6,172 bases of DNA. Origin: Sporomusa sp. (GTDB lineage: Bacteria; Bacillota_C; Negativicutes; Sporomusales; Sporomusaceae). The position numbers and the translations under genes are program-made. Positions 1 to 6,172 of the stretch are shown piece by piece; position 1 is the stretch's first letter, and each line of letters opens with the position of its first letter. Where the stretch lies: contig JAQSXM010000221.1 of the NCBI GenBank assembly GCA_029256645.1, positions 1 through 6,172 of the forward strand, in the 5' to 3' direction. The notes under the pieces were generated by a model. The model worked only from the letters and a program-made list of their open reading frames with translations. It was not told the DNA's origin and ran no database searches.

Positions 1-294
1 ATCACCCTCTCGGGGTTAGGTATTCCGGGTACTACAGCGATTGGCGGGGCTGGAGCTTTTGATGTTACCATCATCGCCGGTATAGTAGCTGTAATGATCG
101 CCGAACTGGTTGGTGAAACAAGAGAAAAGCTTCAAGGAGGGCCGGTATTAGGGCCCAATCGCCCTGAAGGATTATATGAGTTTAGTAAAGAGCTGCATCC
201 AAACGAAAAACAAAAAGCTGAGCAGCAAAATTCCAAACAAACAGGATCTAGTGATAAAACCTCTGACAACGGAGGTGAAGGCAGTGAAAAATAG
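1..294 (+). CDS. C-terminal end of a membrane protein, possibly YIEGIA family (5' partial)
   Basis: The frame is open from base 1 to the TAG at 292-294, giving the last 97 residues of a protein whose start lies before the window. Visible residues 1-18 are Gly/Thr-rich (GLGIPGTTAIGGAG) and lead into a hydrophobic segment at about 20-38, which looks like a last transmembrane helix. From about residue 40 the chain is hydrophilic, and residues 65-97 are a low-complexity Lys/Gln/Ser/Asp/Gly tail that is probably disordered. The stop overlaps the GTG start of the next gene by 11 nt, so the two are probably translationally coupled. Adjacency to a spoIIP-like gene and the Gly-rich/hydrophobic end suggest the YIEGIA family of spore-former membrane proteins, but the signature motif would lie upstream and is not visible. 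The family name is therefore tentative; that this is a real coding end is well supported by the open frame and the overlap. Confidence 0.7.
   Translation: MTLSGLGIPGTTAIGGAGAFDVTIIAGIVAVMIAELVGETREKLQGGPVLGPNRPEGLYEFSKELHPNEKQKAEQQNSKQTGSSDKTSDNGGEGSEK
271..276 (+). promoter_or_regulatory. Ribosome binding site fixing the spoIIP GTG start
   Basis: GGAGGT (extending to GGAGGTGA) lies 7 nt before the GTG at 284. It is inside the end of the upstream gene and decides the start. The longer in-frame option, ATG 176, has no comparable site, would overlap the upstream gene by 119 nt, and would put a charged stretch of about 36 residues before the signal peptide. Confidence 0.85.
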
Positions 295-1489
295 GGTACT
301 GGCGCTGCTACTGGCACTGCTATTTATTGCAGCAAATACGCTATGTTATGCTGACGAAGGTAAGGATGGAGATTATTCAACAGTTGTCGATGAGGGGGGT
401 AACCAAGTCTACATGACCGGGTGGAAAATGCGGCCCGGCGATGAGGTACTAACCGAGAATAACCGCCGTTATGAAGTTATTCGGGTTGAAGGAAATATTG
501 CACATGCTAAATTTACTGGTGAGGTCAATTTGTCAGTGTATTATAATGACAATAAGAGCATGTTAGGCCGCCTGGCAGCCTTTCTTCAACCATCGATTGC
601 CCAAGCCGAGGGTGGCGGTAAAGTAGCTGTCTACCATACCCACTCTGACGAATCCTATGTTCCTACTGATGGCAAAGAGAGTATCATGGGTTCCGGTGGC
701 ATCTATAAGGTTGGCAATGCTTTTACCTCTTCGTTAGAGAAAAAGGGAGTCACAGTAGTTCATTCGCAGGCAAAACATGATCCGCATGATGATATGGCTT
801 ATGAGCGCTCTCGCCGGACAGCCCTTGACTTGATAAAGAAAGAGCAACCTGATGCTGTTTTTGATATTCATCGTGATGCTGTGCCGCCGCAGGTGTATAA
901 AACCAACATTGACGGGCAAGATGTGAGTAAAATTCAGCTTGTTGTTGGAAAATACGGACCGACAGGTAAACAGATTGAGGACTATGCCCTCCAAATAAAG
1001 GCAGCTTCTGACAAACAACATCCTGGGTTGGTAAAAGGAATTTTTTTTGCAAAAGGCGGGGACTATAACCAGGATTTACACCCACGTTCGATGCTGCTTG
1101 AGGTAGGTGCCCACACCAATGATCGCGAGTCAGCCGAGAGAGGAATTGCGCTATTCTCTGATGTTGTGCCAACCATTTTGGGCAAGTCCAGCGCCCCCAC
1201 AGGACCTAATGCAGCAGGGGCAACCGGGGCTGATGGCAATACCGGACTTGGTTCGGCAGCCGGCGGTGCCTCTGGAGCGACCAAATCTATGGGGTGGATT
1301 CTGGGACTATTGATTGCCGGTATTGCGGCTTTCTTATTCCTAAGTACCGGCAGTATCAAAGAAGCCGGCGCAAAACTTAAGAATTTCGCTTCCACTGAGT
1401 TTACTAACTTCCTTGGTCCTAAGGCCAAAAAACGACAGAATACCCAAACAGATTCTGATCAGTCTGAGAAACAGGACGATAACAAGTAA
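284..1489 (+). CDS. spoIIP: SpoIIP-family peptidoglycan hydrolase with C-terminal membrane anchor
   Basis: The product is 401 aa with a GTG start. SpoIIP proteins are zinc-dependent N-acetylmuramoyl-L-alanine amidases/endopeptidases that act with SpoIID and SpoIIM to thin septal peptidoglycan and drive engulfment. Visible in order: a signal peptide at 1-23 (K2/R4, hydrophobic core 5-20, possible cut after CYA at 21-23); an unassigned module at about 32-85 (GDEV at 52-55, RRYEVIRVEG at 61-70); and the catalytic domain at about 112-300. Family hallmarks are YHTHSDESY at 117-125, DIHRDA at 194-199 and LLEVGAHTN at 271-279. His118/His120, His196 and Glu273 are the likely metal or catalytic residues, with Glu123 or Glu132 a further candidate. 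A Gly/Ala/Ser/Thr linker (about 302-335) then leads to a transmembrane helix (335-354) and a Lys-rich tail to 401. Classical SpoIIP is anchored at its N-terminus, so this layout is unusual. The gene is not beside gpr in the visible sequence, so it could be a paralogue rather than the canonical spoIIP; the family assignment itself is firm. Confidence 0.9.
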   Translation: MKNRVLALLLALLFIAANTLCYADEGKDGDYSTVVDEGGNQVYMTGWKMRPGDEVLTENNRRYEVIRVEGNIAHAKFTGEVNLSVYYNDNKSMLGRLAAFLQPSIAQAEGGGKVAVYHTHSDESYVPTDGKESIMGSGGIYKVGNAFTSSLEKKGVTVVHSQAKHDPHDDMAYERSRRTALDLIKKEQPDAVFDIHRDAVPPQVYKTNIDGQDVSKIQLVVGKYGPTGKQIEDYALQIKAASDKQHPGLVKGIFFAKGGDYNQDLHPRSMLLEVGAHTNDRESAERGIALFSDVVPTILGKSSAPTGPNAAGATGADGNTGLGSAAGGASGATKSMGWILGLLIAGIAAFLFLSTGSIKEAGAKLKNFASTEFTNFLGPKAKKRQNTQTDSDQSEKQDDNK

Positions 1490-1497
1490 TGCTCATC

Positions 1498-1523
1498 AGG
1501 CAGGTTTATATCCTGCCTTTTTT
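1498..1523 (+). terminator. Rho-independent terminator after spoIIP
   Basis: AGGCAGG (1498-1504) pairs with CCTGCCT (1512-1518) in a 7-bp stem with a 7-nt AT-rich loop (1505-1511). A run of six T (1518-1523) follows at once. It begins 8 nt after the spoIIP stop codon and separates the sporulation unit from the DUF512-der operon. Confidence 0.9.
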
Positions 1524-1538
1524 CTATTTATTTATCGA

Positions 1539-1568
1539 TTAATAAAATGCATGGCAGGAAAATATAGC
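1539..1568 (+). promoter_or_regulatory. Weak candidate sigma-A promoter for the DUF512-der operon
   Basis: A promoter is expected between the terminator and the gene at 1603. The best spaced pair I see is TTAATA (1539-1544) and TATAGC (1563-1568), 18 nt apart, each matching 4 of 6 consensus bases. An alternative -10, TAAAAT (1543-1548), is closer to consensus but has only a poor -35 inside the terminator T tract. The exact site is uncertain, and no operator or riboswitch-like fold is apparent in this AT-rich gap. Confidence 0.25.
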
Positions 1569-1586
1569 TACTAACGGAATATTAAA

Positions 1587-1596
1587 GGAAGGGGGG
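1587..1596 (+). promoter_or_regulatory. Ribosome binding site supporting a TTG start
   Basis: The purine run GGAAGGGGGG ends 6 nt before TTG 1603. Reading back in frame, the TAA at 1543-1545 comes before any ATG, GTG or other TTG, so TTG 1603 is the only start that keeps the N-terminal PDZ-like domain. The next in-frame ATG is at codon 101, beyond the radical-SAM cysteines. Confidence 0.8.
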
Positions 1597-1602
1597 AATA
1601 CT

Positions 1603-2910
1603 TTGACTTATAAAGGGATCATCTCAAATGTTAAACCTGACAGTATCGGCGCTGAAATAGGCCTTGTGCCCGGAGACCGCCTGCTTGGGGTCAACGGGGA
1701 GGCTGTTCAAGATATTATTGACCTCAGCTTTGCGTTGGCAGAGGAAGAAATTGAATTGCTGATTGAGCGAACTTCGGGCGAACAAGAACTGATTGCGCTA
1801 GAAAAAGAATATGATGAGGATCTGGGGCTGGAGTTTGAAAGCGCAGTATTTGATAAGGTGCGGCAGTGTGCCAACAGATGCATCTTTTGTTTTGTTGATC
1901 AGATGCCATCTGGAATGCGTGACAGTTTGTATATTAAAGATGATGATTATCGCCTGTCCTTTCTGTACGGCAATTTCGTCACACTATCTAATCTGGGACC
2001 GCGGGATCTCAGCCGTATAGCCAGGCTGCACTTATCACCGCTCTATGTATCGGTACATACTACCAATGGCAGCCTCAGGGAGAAAATGTTGGGCGGTAAG
2101 CCAGCCGGCAAGATTATGGAGCAACTTAATGAACTGGTAGATAAAGGTATTGATCTTCATACCCAGGTTGTCTTATGCCCAGGCTTTAACGATGGAGTAG
2201 AACTGGAAAAAACGATTAGTGATTTATATGCTATATATCCGTCAGTTTTGTCGCTGGCCATCGTTCCTGTCGGGCTTACCCGTTACCGTGACAACTGCCA
2301 TCCCTTAACAACATTTTCCAGTGAAGCGGCCAATCAGGTCATTAAAATTGTTCATAAATGGCAGGAAAAATGCCGTAAGGAAAACCAGGAATCCTTTGTG
2401 TATCTGGCTGATGAGTTTTATCTGGCCGCAGATCAGGAAATTCCCAGTTATGAATGCTACGACGGGTTTCCACAACTGGAAAATGGAGTTGGTATTGTTC
2501 GTACTTTCCTCTCTGAGTGGGAGGAGCAGTCAGTCGCTGACCCCGATTATACAGAGCCGCATTATATCGATGTTATCTGTGGCGTGTCAGCAGAGAAAAT
2601 TCTAACACCGCTCTTAGCCCAGCTATCTTTCCCGAATCTTAACGTGCGGGTCGTTTCGGTAGAAAACAGTTTTTTTGGCTGTGATGTAACAGTTACCGGT
2701 CTCTTAACCGGTGGTGACATTACTGAAACTTTACAACAGATTCCCGGCCCGCGCACCGGTATTATTGTGCCAGGGGTGGCCCTTAGAAAAGGCGAACAGG
2801 TTTTCCTTGATAACACCACACCAGAGACAATTGCCGATAAGCTGGGTGTACCGGTACGTACCGCCTATTTTGCCCAGGATTTAAAAGAACTTCTGGCTGC
2901 ATGGCGGTAG
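1603..2910 (+). CDS. DUF512 family PDZ-like / radical SAM protein
   Basis: The product is 435 aa with a TTG start, cytosolic, with no signal peptide. Residues about 3-68 form a PDZ-like domain (GAEIGLVPGDRLLGVNG at 16-32). A radical-SAM motif follows: CANRCIFC at 89-96, i.e. C-x3-C-x2-C with Cys89, Cys93 and Cys96 as likely ligands of a [4Fe-4S] cluster that would cleave S-adenosylmethionine. Barrel-like stretches come next (LYVSVHTTN at 147-155, LHTQVVLCPGFNDG at 185-198). DUF512 hallmarks are YLADEFYLAADQEIP at 267-281 and GFPQLENGVGIVR at 288-300, and the C-terminal part carries FFGCDVTVTGLLTGGD at 357-372. The same layout is known from a cyanobacterial and clostridial family of putative Fe-S oxidoreductases with no established substrate. 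It starts the operon containing cobO and der, with 27 nt to cobO. Family assignment is firm; the reaction is unknown, and its place beside der hints at a ribosome- or GTPase-linked role only by inference. Confidence 0.9.
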   Translation: MTYKGIISNVKPDSIGAEIGLVPGDRLLGVNGEAVQDIIDLSFALAEEEIELLIERTSGEQELIALEKEYDEDLGLEFESAVFDKVRQCANRCIFCFVDQMPSGMRDSLYIKDDDYRLSFLYGNFVTLSNLGPRDLSRIARLHLSPLYVSVHTTNGSLREKMLGGKPAGKIMEQLNELVDKGIDLHTQVVLCPGFNDGVELEKTISDLYAIYPSVLSLAIVPVGLTRYRDNCHPLTTFSSEAANQVIKIVHKWQEKCRKENQESFVYLADEFYLAADQEIPSYECYDGFPQLENGVGIVRTFLSEWEEQSVADPDYTEPHYIDVICGVSAEKILTPLLAQLSFPNLNVRVVSVENSFFGCDVTVTGLLTGGDITETLQQIPGPRTGIIVPGVALRKGEQVFLDNTTPETIADKLGVPVRTAYFAQDLKELLAAWR

Positions 2911-2937
2911 GGATAAAAAACGTGAGGAGGTCTAACT

Positions 2938-3471
2938 ATGGGTAAGCAGAATAACCTTGGTTTAATCCAAGTATATACTGGTAACGGTAAGGGAAAAACT
3001 ACTGCTAGCTTAGGTCTGGCTTTTCGCGCTTACGGCCATGGATTCAACGTGTGCATGATTCAGTTTATGAAAAAAAATGATGACTACGGCGAGGTAAAAA
3101 CTGCCCGCAAACTTCCTAATTTCAAGCTCATTCAAGTAGGTCGCGAAGCATTCGTCGACTTGACCAACCCTGAGAATATTGACTATAAACTGGCTGAAGA
3201 AGGCTGGGAGTTGGCCAAGTCGGTCATATTGTCAGGGCAGTATGACATCGTTATTTTAGATGAGATTAATGTTGCTATGGCGGCAAAATTACTGGATGCT
3301 TCCATTGTGGCTGCCTTCTTGCAGGCCAAGAAAAACAGTACAGAGGTTATTCTGACAGGCAGATATGCTCCGGCTGAAATAACAGCCATCGCCCATCTGG
3401 TAACCGAGATGCAGGATATTAAACACCCAGCTACTATTGGAATCCCGGCCCGACAGGGCATAGATTTTTAG
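2938..3471 (+). CDS. cobO: Corrinoid adenosyltransferase, CobO/BtuR type
   Basis: The product is 177 aa from ATG, with AGGAGG 7 nt upstream. The enzyme transfers the 5'-deoxyadenosyl group of ATP to cob(I)alamin or a cobinamide-type corrinoid, making the coenzyme B12 form in the cytosol. Evidence: the family's P-loop GNGKGKTT at 15-22, a Walker-B-like IVILDEIN at 104-111 (Asp108, Glu109), LTGRYAP at 139-145 (usually LTGRGAP), and the C-terminal signature HPATIGIPARQGIDF at 163-177. It is shorter than enterobacterial BtuR/CobA (about 196 aa), lacking most of the N-terminal extension before the P-loop. It lies 27 nt after the DUF512 gene and 21 nt before der, so it is cotranscribed with housekeeping genes. 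No other cobalamin gene is visible, and the 27-nt gap has no room for a B12 riboswitch. It probably serves corrinoid salvage or a B12-dependent enzyme elsewhere in the genome. Confidence 0.93.
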   Translation: MGKQNNLGLIQVYTGNGKGKTTASLGLAFRAYGHGFNVCMIQFMKKNDDYGEVKTARKLPNFKLIQVGREAFVDLTNPENIDYKLAEEGWELAKSVILSGQYDIVILDEINVAMAAKLLDASIVAAFLQAKKNSTEVILTGRYAPAEITAIAHLVTEMQDIKHPATIGIPARQGIDF

Positions 3472-3492
3472 AAATATACAAGGTGGTATTCG

Positions 3493-4818
3493 ATGAGTAA
3501 ACCAATTGTTGCAATTGTTGGCCGGCCTAATGTCGGCAAATCAACCATATTCAATTATATAGGCAGAAACCGGTTATCTATTGTTGAAGATATTCCGGGC
3601 GTTACCCGTGACCGCATCTATATGGATGCCGAATGGCTGGGCCGTAATTTCACGATGATTGATACTGGCGGTATCGAATTTGAATCAACTGATAAACTCC
3701 TTACAGCTATGCGCAATCAGGCCAAACTGGCCATTGATGAGGCTGATGCCATCATGTTTATTGTAGATGGTAAAACCGGCCTGACCTCAGCCGACAACGA
3801 GGTAGCCGTTATTTTACGCAACACCAGAAAGCCTGTATTGCTAGTGGTAAATAAAGTTGACAACATGAAAAACGAAGCTGATATTTACGAGTTTTATAAT
3901 CTGGGTTTAGGTGATCCGATTGCCATTTCAGCCACAAATGCGCTTAATATTGGTGACATGCTTGACAGGGTGATAGAAAAACTGCCGGAAGAACATGTTG
4001 AGCCAGAAGAGAGTGATCAGATTAAGGTGGCTGTGATCGGCCGCCCTAATGTTGGCAAATCTTCCCTGGTTAATTCCATTATTGGCGAGGAACGGGTCAT
4101 TGTCAGCGACATTCCCGGAACTACCCGGGACGCTATTGACACACATTTTACTAAAGACGGACAGTCCTATGTGATGATTGATACGGCTGGCATGCGCCGC
4201 AAAGCTAAGGTTGACATGCCGGTTGAGCGCTATAGTGTCATCCGCTCCCTTAGGGCTGTTGACCGCTGTGATGTTGTCCTCATGGTTATTAACGCTGAAG
4301 AGGGTGTCACAGAACAAGACAAAAAAATTGCCGGTTACGCCCATGAGGCAGGTAAGGCCAGCATTATTGTGGTTAATAAATGGGATCTTATTGATAAAGA
4401 TGGTAAAACCTCACTTAAATTTACCGAAACCATTCGGTCAGAATTAGGCTTCATGCAATACTCACCAGTATTGTTTACATCAGCACTTACTAAACAGCGC
4501 ATTAACCGGGTAACCGAGCTTGTCAAATATGTGGCTGACCAACATGCCATGCGAGTAGCAACAAGTGTGCTTAACCAGGTTATTGAAGACGCGACAGCAA
4601 TCAATCCCCCGCCATCAGAACGAGGAAGACGTCTCAAAATCTATTTTACTACCCAGCCTGATGTCAAACCGCCTACCTTTATTTTCTTCGTCAATGATCC
4701 TGAGATCATGCATTTTTCTTACTTGCGCTTTCTGGAAAACAGATTAAGAGAATCTTTTGGTTTCGAAGGAACTCCACTCAAACTGGTTGTTCGCGGACGT
4801 AAAGAAAAAGATGAATAA
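3493..4818 (+). CDS. der: Ribosome-assembly GTPase Der (EngA)
   Basis: The product is 441 aa, normal length for the family, from ATG with AAGGTGG 6 nt upstream. Der is an essential tandem GTPase that binds late 50S precursors and promotes their maturation. G domain 1 has GRPNVGKS at 10-17, DTGG at 57-60 and NKVD at 120-123. After an acidic linker (about 165-176), G domain 2 has GRPNVGKS at 183-190, DTAG at 230-233 and NKWD at 295-298. A KH-like C-terminal domain runs from about 353 to 436 ([18 protein letters not shown] at 411-428). The duplicated P-loops remain similar at DNA level (around 3520-3541 and 4037-4061). All nucleotide-binding motifs are intact. It sits 20 nt before plsY in the operon. 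The identification is essentially certain. Confidence 0.98.
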   Translation: MSKPIVAIVGRPNVGKSTIFNYIGRNRLSIVEDIPGVTRDRIYMDAEWLGRNFTMIDTGGIEFESTDKLLTAMRNQAKLAIDEADAIMFIVDGKTGLTSADNEVAVILRNTRKPVLLVVNKVDNMKNEADIYEFYNLGLGDPIAISATNALNIGDMLDRVIEKLPEEHVEPEESDQIKVAVIGRPNVGKSSLVNSIIGEERVIVSDIPGTTRDAIDTHFTKDGQSYVMIDTAGMRRKAKVDMPVERYSVIRSLRAVDRCDVVLMVINAEEGVTEQDKKIAGYAHEAGKASIIVVNKWDLIDKDGKTSLKFTETIRSELGFMQYSPVLFTSALTKQRINRVTELVKYVADQHAMRVATSVLNQVIEDATAINPPPSERGRRLKIYFTTQPDVKPPTFIFFVNDPEIMHFSYLRFLENRLRESFGFEGTPLKLVVRGRKEKDE

Positions 4819-4838
4819 CTGATTGAGGGAGTGGGAGA

Positions 4839-5459
4839 ATGGAGTATGTGCTGGTTATTATCACCAGCTACCTGATTGGTTCAATTCCGAATGGATTGAT
4901 TATCGGTCAGAAGTTTTATGAGGTTGATTTAAGACAATTTGGCAGTAAAAACATTGGTGCAACAAACGCATATAGGACATTAGGCCCCTGGCCAGCCTTT
5001 TGGGTGTTTTTTACAGATGCCCTGAAAGGCGTGGCCGGGGTACTTTTAGGCCACTATATTGGCGGGACAGCGCTGGCCGAATTGACTGGCGGCATTGGCG
5101 CCATTGCAGGTCATAACTGGTCAGTCTTCCTTGTGTTTAAAGGCGGGCGCGGCGTAGCCACAGGGCTCGGTGTTATTGCCATGATTGCGCCAATGGTAAC
5201 ATTCATAGTTTTTTTTGTATGGGCAATTATTGTTTACTTTACCAGGTATGTTTCGTTGGCGTCTATTGTAGCCGCCGCTCTGGTACCAATTACTATGTGG
5301 CTGCTCCACGCCAGACAGGAATTCTTCTATTTTGGCATATTGGCCGCCTTGTTTGTCATCGTGAGACATCGCCCGAACATTGAGCGCCTCTTAAAAGGGG
5401 CAGAACCAAAAATTAAAGCCGGTGGCCAACCTGAGTCTGGTCCCACGAAAGAGAAGTGA
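4839..5459 (+). CDS. plsY: Acyl-phosphate:glycerol-3-phosphate acyltransferase PlsY
   Basis: The product is 206 aa, usual length, from ATG after a purine-rich GAGGGAGTGGGAG stretch. PlsY is a multi-pass membrane enzyme that moves an acyl chain from acyl-phosphate (made by PlsX) to the sn-1 position of glycerol-3-phosphate, giving lysophosphatidic acid. The three active-site motifs are present: GSIPNG at 14-19, GSKNIGATNAYRTLG at 35-49 and GHNWSVFLVFKGGRGVATG at 91-109. Hydrophobic segments at about 2-22, 52-72, 110-133, 137-157 and 162-175 fit the five-helix fold, and the tail after 185 is hydrophilic. Small departures from the common motif are KGGRG for KGGKG and Asn93-Trp94 in the GH segment, both conservative-looking. 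The next gene, 10 nt on, makes its substrate. Confidence 0.97.
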   Translation: MEYVLVIITSYLIGSIPNGLIIGQKFYEVDLRQFGSKNIGATNAYRTLGPWPAFWVFFTDALKGVAGVLLGHYIGGTALAELTGGIGAIAGHNWSVFLVFKGGRGVATGLGVIAMIAPMVTFIVFFVWAIIVYFTRYVSLASIVAAALVPITMWLLHARQEFFYFGILAALFVIVRHRPNIERLLKGAEPKIKAGGQPESGPTKEK

Positions 5460-5469
5460 CAGTTCATCA

Positions 5470-6172
5470 ATGAAAATAGCAGTCATAGGCGCCGGCAGTT
5501 GGGGCACAGCCCTGGCCGCCATTTTGGGTCAAAAACACCAGTCAGTTGCACTTTGGGTGCGGTCACCTGAGTTGTCCGGCCAAATAGAGGCAACCCGTGA
5601 GAATGCAACCTATTTGCCTGGCTGCAAATTGCCGCGTTCTGTTGCCATAACCGCTAGTTTAGGCGAGGCTGCAGGCGGTGCATCTTTAATCGTACTGGCA
5701 ACCCCGTCTCATGCCATACGCCAAACAGCAGCGAAACTGGTTCCATATATCCGCGCTGAGAATGTCATCGTTAGTGCTGCTAAAGGCTTGGAACTAGCCA
5801 GTGTTAAACGTATGTCCGAAATTATTTCTGAGGAGCTGCCGGTAGTCGCCGGCCAGATAGCAGTACTATCTGGTCCCAATCATGCTGAAGAGGTAGCTTT
5901 ACATCAGCCGGCAGCCACGGTGGCTGCAGCCCAGTCACGAAAAGTAGCTGAGTATGTACAGGATACATTTATGCTGCCCTATTTCCGTGTTTATACCAAC
6001 CCCGATATTATTGGGGTTGAATTAGCCGGAGCTCTTAAAAACATTATTGCACTTGGTGCAGGAATTGCTGATGGATTAGGGTTTGGTGACAACGCCAAAT
6101 CTGCCCTCATGACACGTGGACTCGCTGAAATTGCCCGGCTAGGGATGGCGATGGGGGCCAATCCGCTAACTT
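5470..6172 (+). CDS. gpsA: NAD(P)+-dependent glycerol-3-phosphate dehydrogenase GpsA (3' partial)
   Basis: An open frame runs from ATG 5470 to the window end, giving 234 codons of a family usually about 330-345 aa, so roughly the last 100 residues are missing. GpsA reduces dihydroxyacetone phosphate to sn-glycerol-3-phosphate in the cytosol, supplying PlsY. Visible: the Rossmann nucleotide-binding motif GAGSWGTALA at 7-16, LATPSHAIR at 76-84, VSAAKGLE at 101-108, LSGPNHAEEV at 133-142, and the start of the C-terminal helical domain with GVELAGALKNIIALGAGIAD at 182-201, where Lys190 of ALKN is the likely catalytic lysine. GLGFGDNAKSALMTRGLAE at 202-220 is also typical. The start is 10 nt after plsY; upstream only a weak Shine-Dalgarno-like GAGAAGTGA overlaps the plsY stop, so translation may depend on coupling to plsY. 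In related genomes the next gene is often spoIVA, which I cannot see here. Confidence 0.97.
   Translation, partial: MKIAVIGAGSWGTALAAILGQKHQSVALWVRSPELSGQIEATRENATYLPGCKLPRSVAITASLGEAAGGASLIVLATPSHAIRQTAAKLVPYIRAENVIVSAAKGLELASVKRMSEIISEELPVVAGQIAVLSGPNHAEEVALHQPAATVAAAQSRKVAEYVQDTFMLPYFRVYTNPDIIGVELAGALKNIIALGAGIADGLGFGDNAKSALMTRGLAEIARLGMAMGANPLT

Noticed and set aside
133..139. SD-like AAGGAGGG inside the first gene
   Set aside because: No start codon follows at a useful distance in a frame with protein-like content, so it is chance within coding sequence.
176..283. N-terminal extension of SpoIIP from ATG 176
   Set aside because: It would place charged residues ahead of an obvious signal peptide and overlap the upstream gene by 119 nt without an SD. 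GTG 284 has GGAGGT at 7 nt.
94..294. A separate 66-aa gene starting at ATG 94
   Set aside because: The frame is open back to base 1 with a hydrophobic, protein-like sequence and no SD before ATG 94, so this is an internal Met of a longer gene.
335..347. Possible lipoprotein lipobox around Cys21 of SpoIIP
   Set aside because: The residues before the Cys are N-T-L, which do not fit the [LVI]-[ASTVI]-[GAS]-C pattern. An ordinary signal peptidase site after CYA is more likely.
734..1172. Minus-strand open frames opposite spoIIP (734-1021 and 750-1172)
   Set aside because: They lie wholly within a well-supported gene on the other strand, show no recognisable family motif, and are best explained as shadows of its codon use.
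1603..2910. B12-dependent radical SAM enzyme, suggested by the neighbouring cobO
   Set aside because: The N-terminal region is PDZ-like, not a cobalamin-binding domain, and no DxHxxG-type corrinoid motif is seen. Such enzymes would also not specifically need adenosylcobalamin.
2911..2937. Cobalamin riboswitch before cobO
   Set aside because: The gap is only 27 nt and is filled by a normal ribosome site, whereas B12 riboswitches need about 200 nt.
3928..4637. Minus-strand and alternative-frame open frames across der
   Set aside because: The Der frame carries all GTPase motifs and the KH domain, and the other frames have no family-like sequence.

Overview
The window reads as a piece of chromosome from an endospore-forming member of the Bacillota, most likely an anaerobic lineage of the Clostridia or Negativicutes (Sporomusa/Pelosinus-like) type. 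The evidence is a SpoIIP-type sporulation hydrolase beside a Der - PlsY - GpsA block preceded by a DUF512 radical-SAM protein, an arrangement I associate with those groups rather than with Bacillus. Base composition is balanced, ribosome-binding sites are strong and purine-rich, and GTG and TTG starts are used. The assignment to a lineage is inference. All seven genes lie on the + strand and there are no mobile elements, tRNAs, rRNAs or CRISPR arrays.

Region 1 (1-1523) is a membrane/sporulation unit. It starts with the C-terminal end of a membrane protein (possibly the YIEGIA family). An 11-nt overlap leads into a SpoIIP-family cell-wall hydrolase that starts at GTG 284. That protein has a signal peptide, an N-terminal module I cannot name, the catalytic domain, a Gly/Ala-rich linker, and an unexpected C-terminal membrane anchor with a charged tail. 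A clear rho-independent terminator closes the unit at 1498-1523.

Region 2 (about 1524-6172) is a tightly packed housekeeping operon with gaps of 10 to 27 nt. It encodes a PDZ-like plus radical-SAM DUF512 protein (TTG start), a short CobO-type corrinoid adenosyltransferase, the double GTPase Der for 50S ribosome assembly, the glycerol-3-phosphate acyltransferase PlsY, and the first 234 codons of GpsA, which runs off the end. GpsA makes sn-glycerol-3-phosphate and PlsY acylates it, so the last two genes are consecutive steps at the start of phospholipid synthesis. The DUF512 protein has no role I can assign, and CobO sits apart from any other cobalamin gene visible here.

Most of the window is conserved core-genome content. 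I did not find a convincing new defence, mobile or RNA-based system. The points most worth following are the unusual SpoIIP architecture with its overlapped membrane-protein partner, and the uncharacterised radical-SAM protein leading the Der operon with cobO between them.
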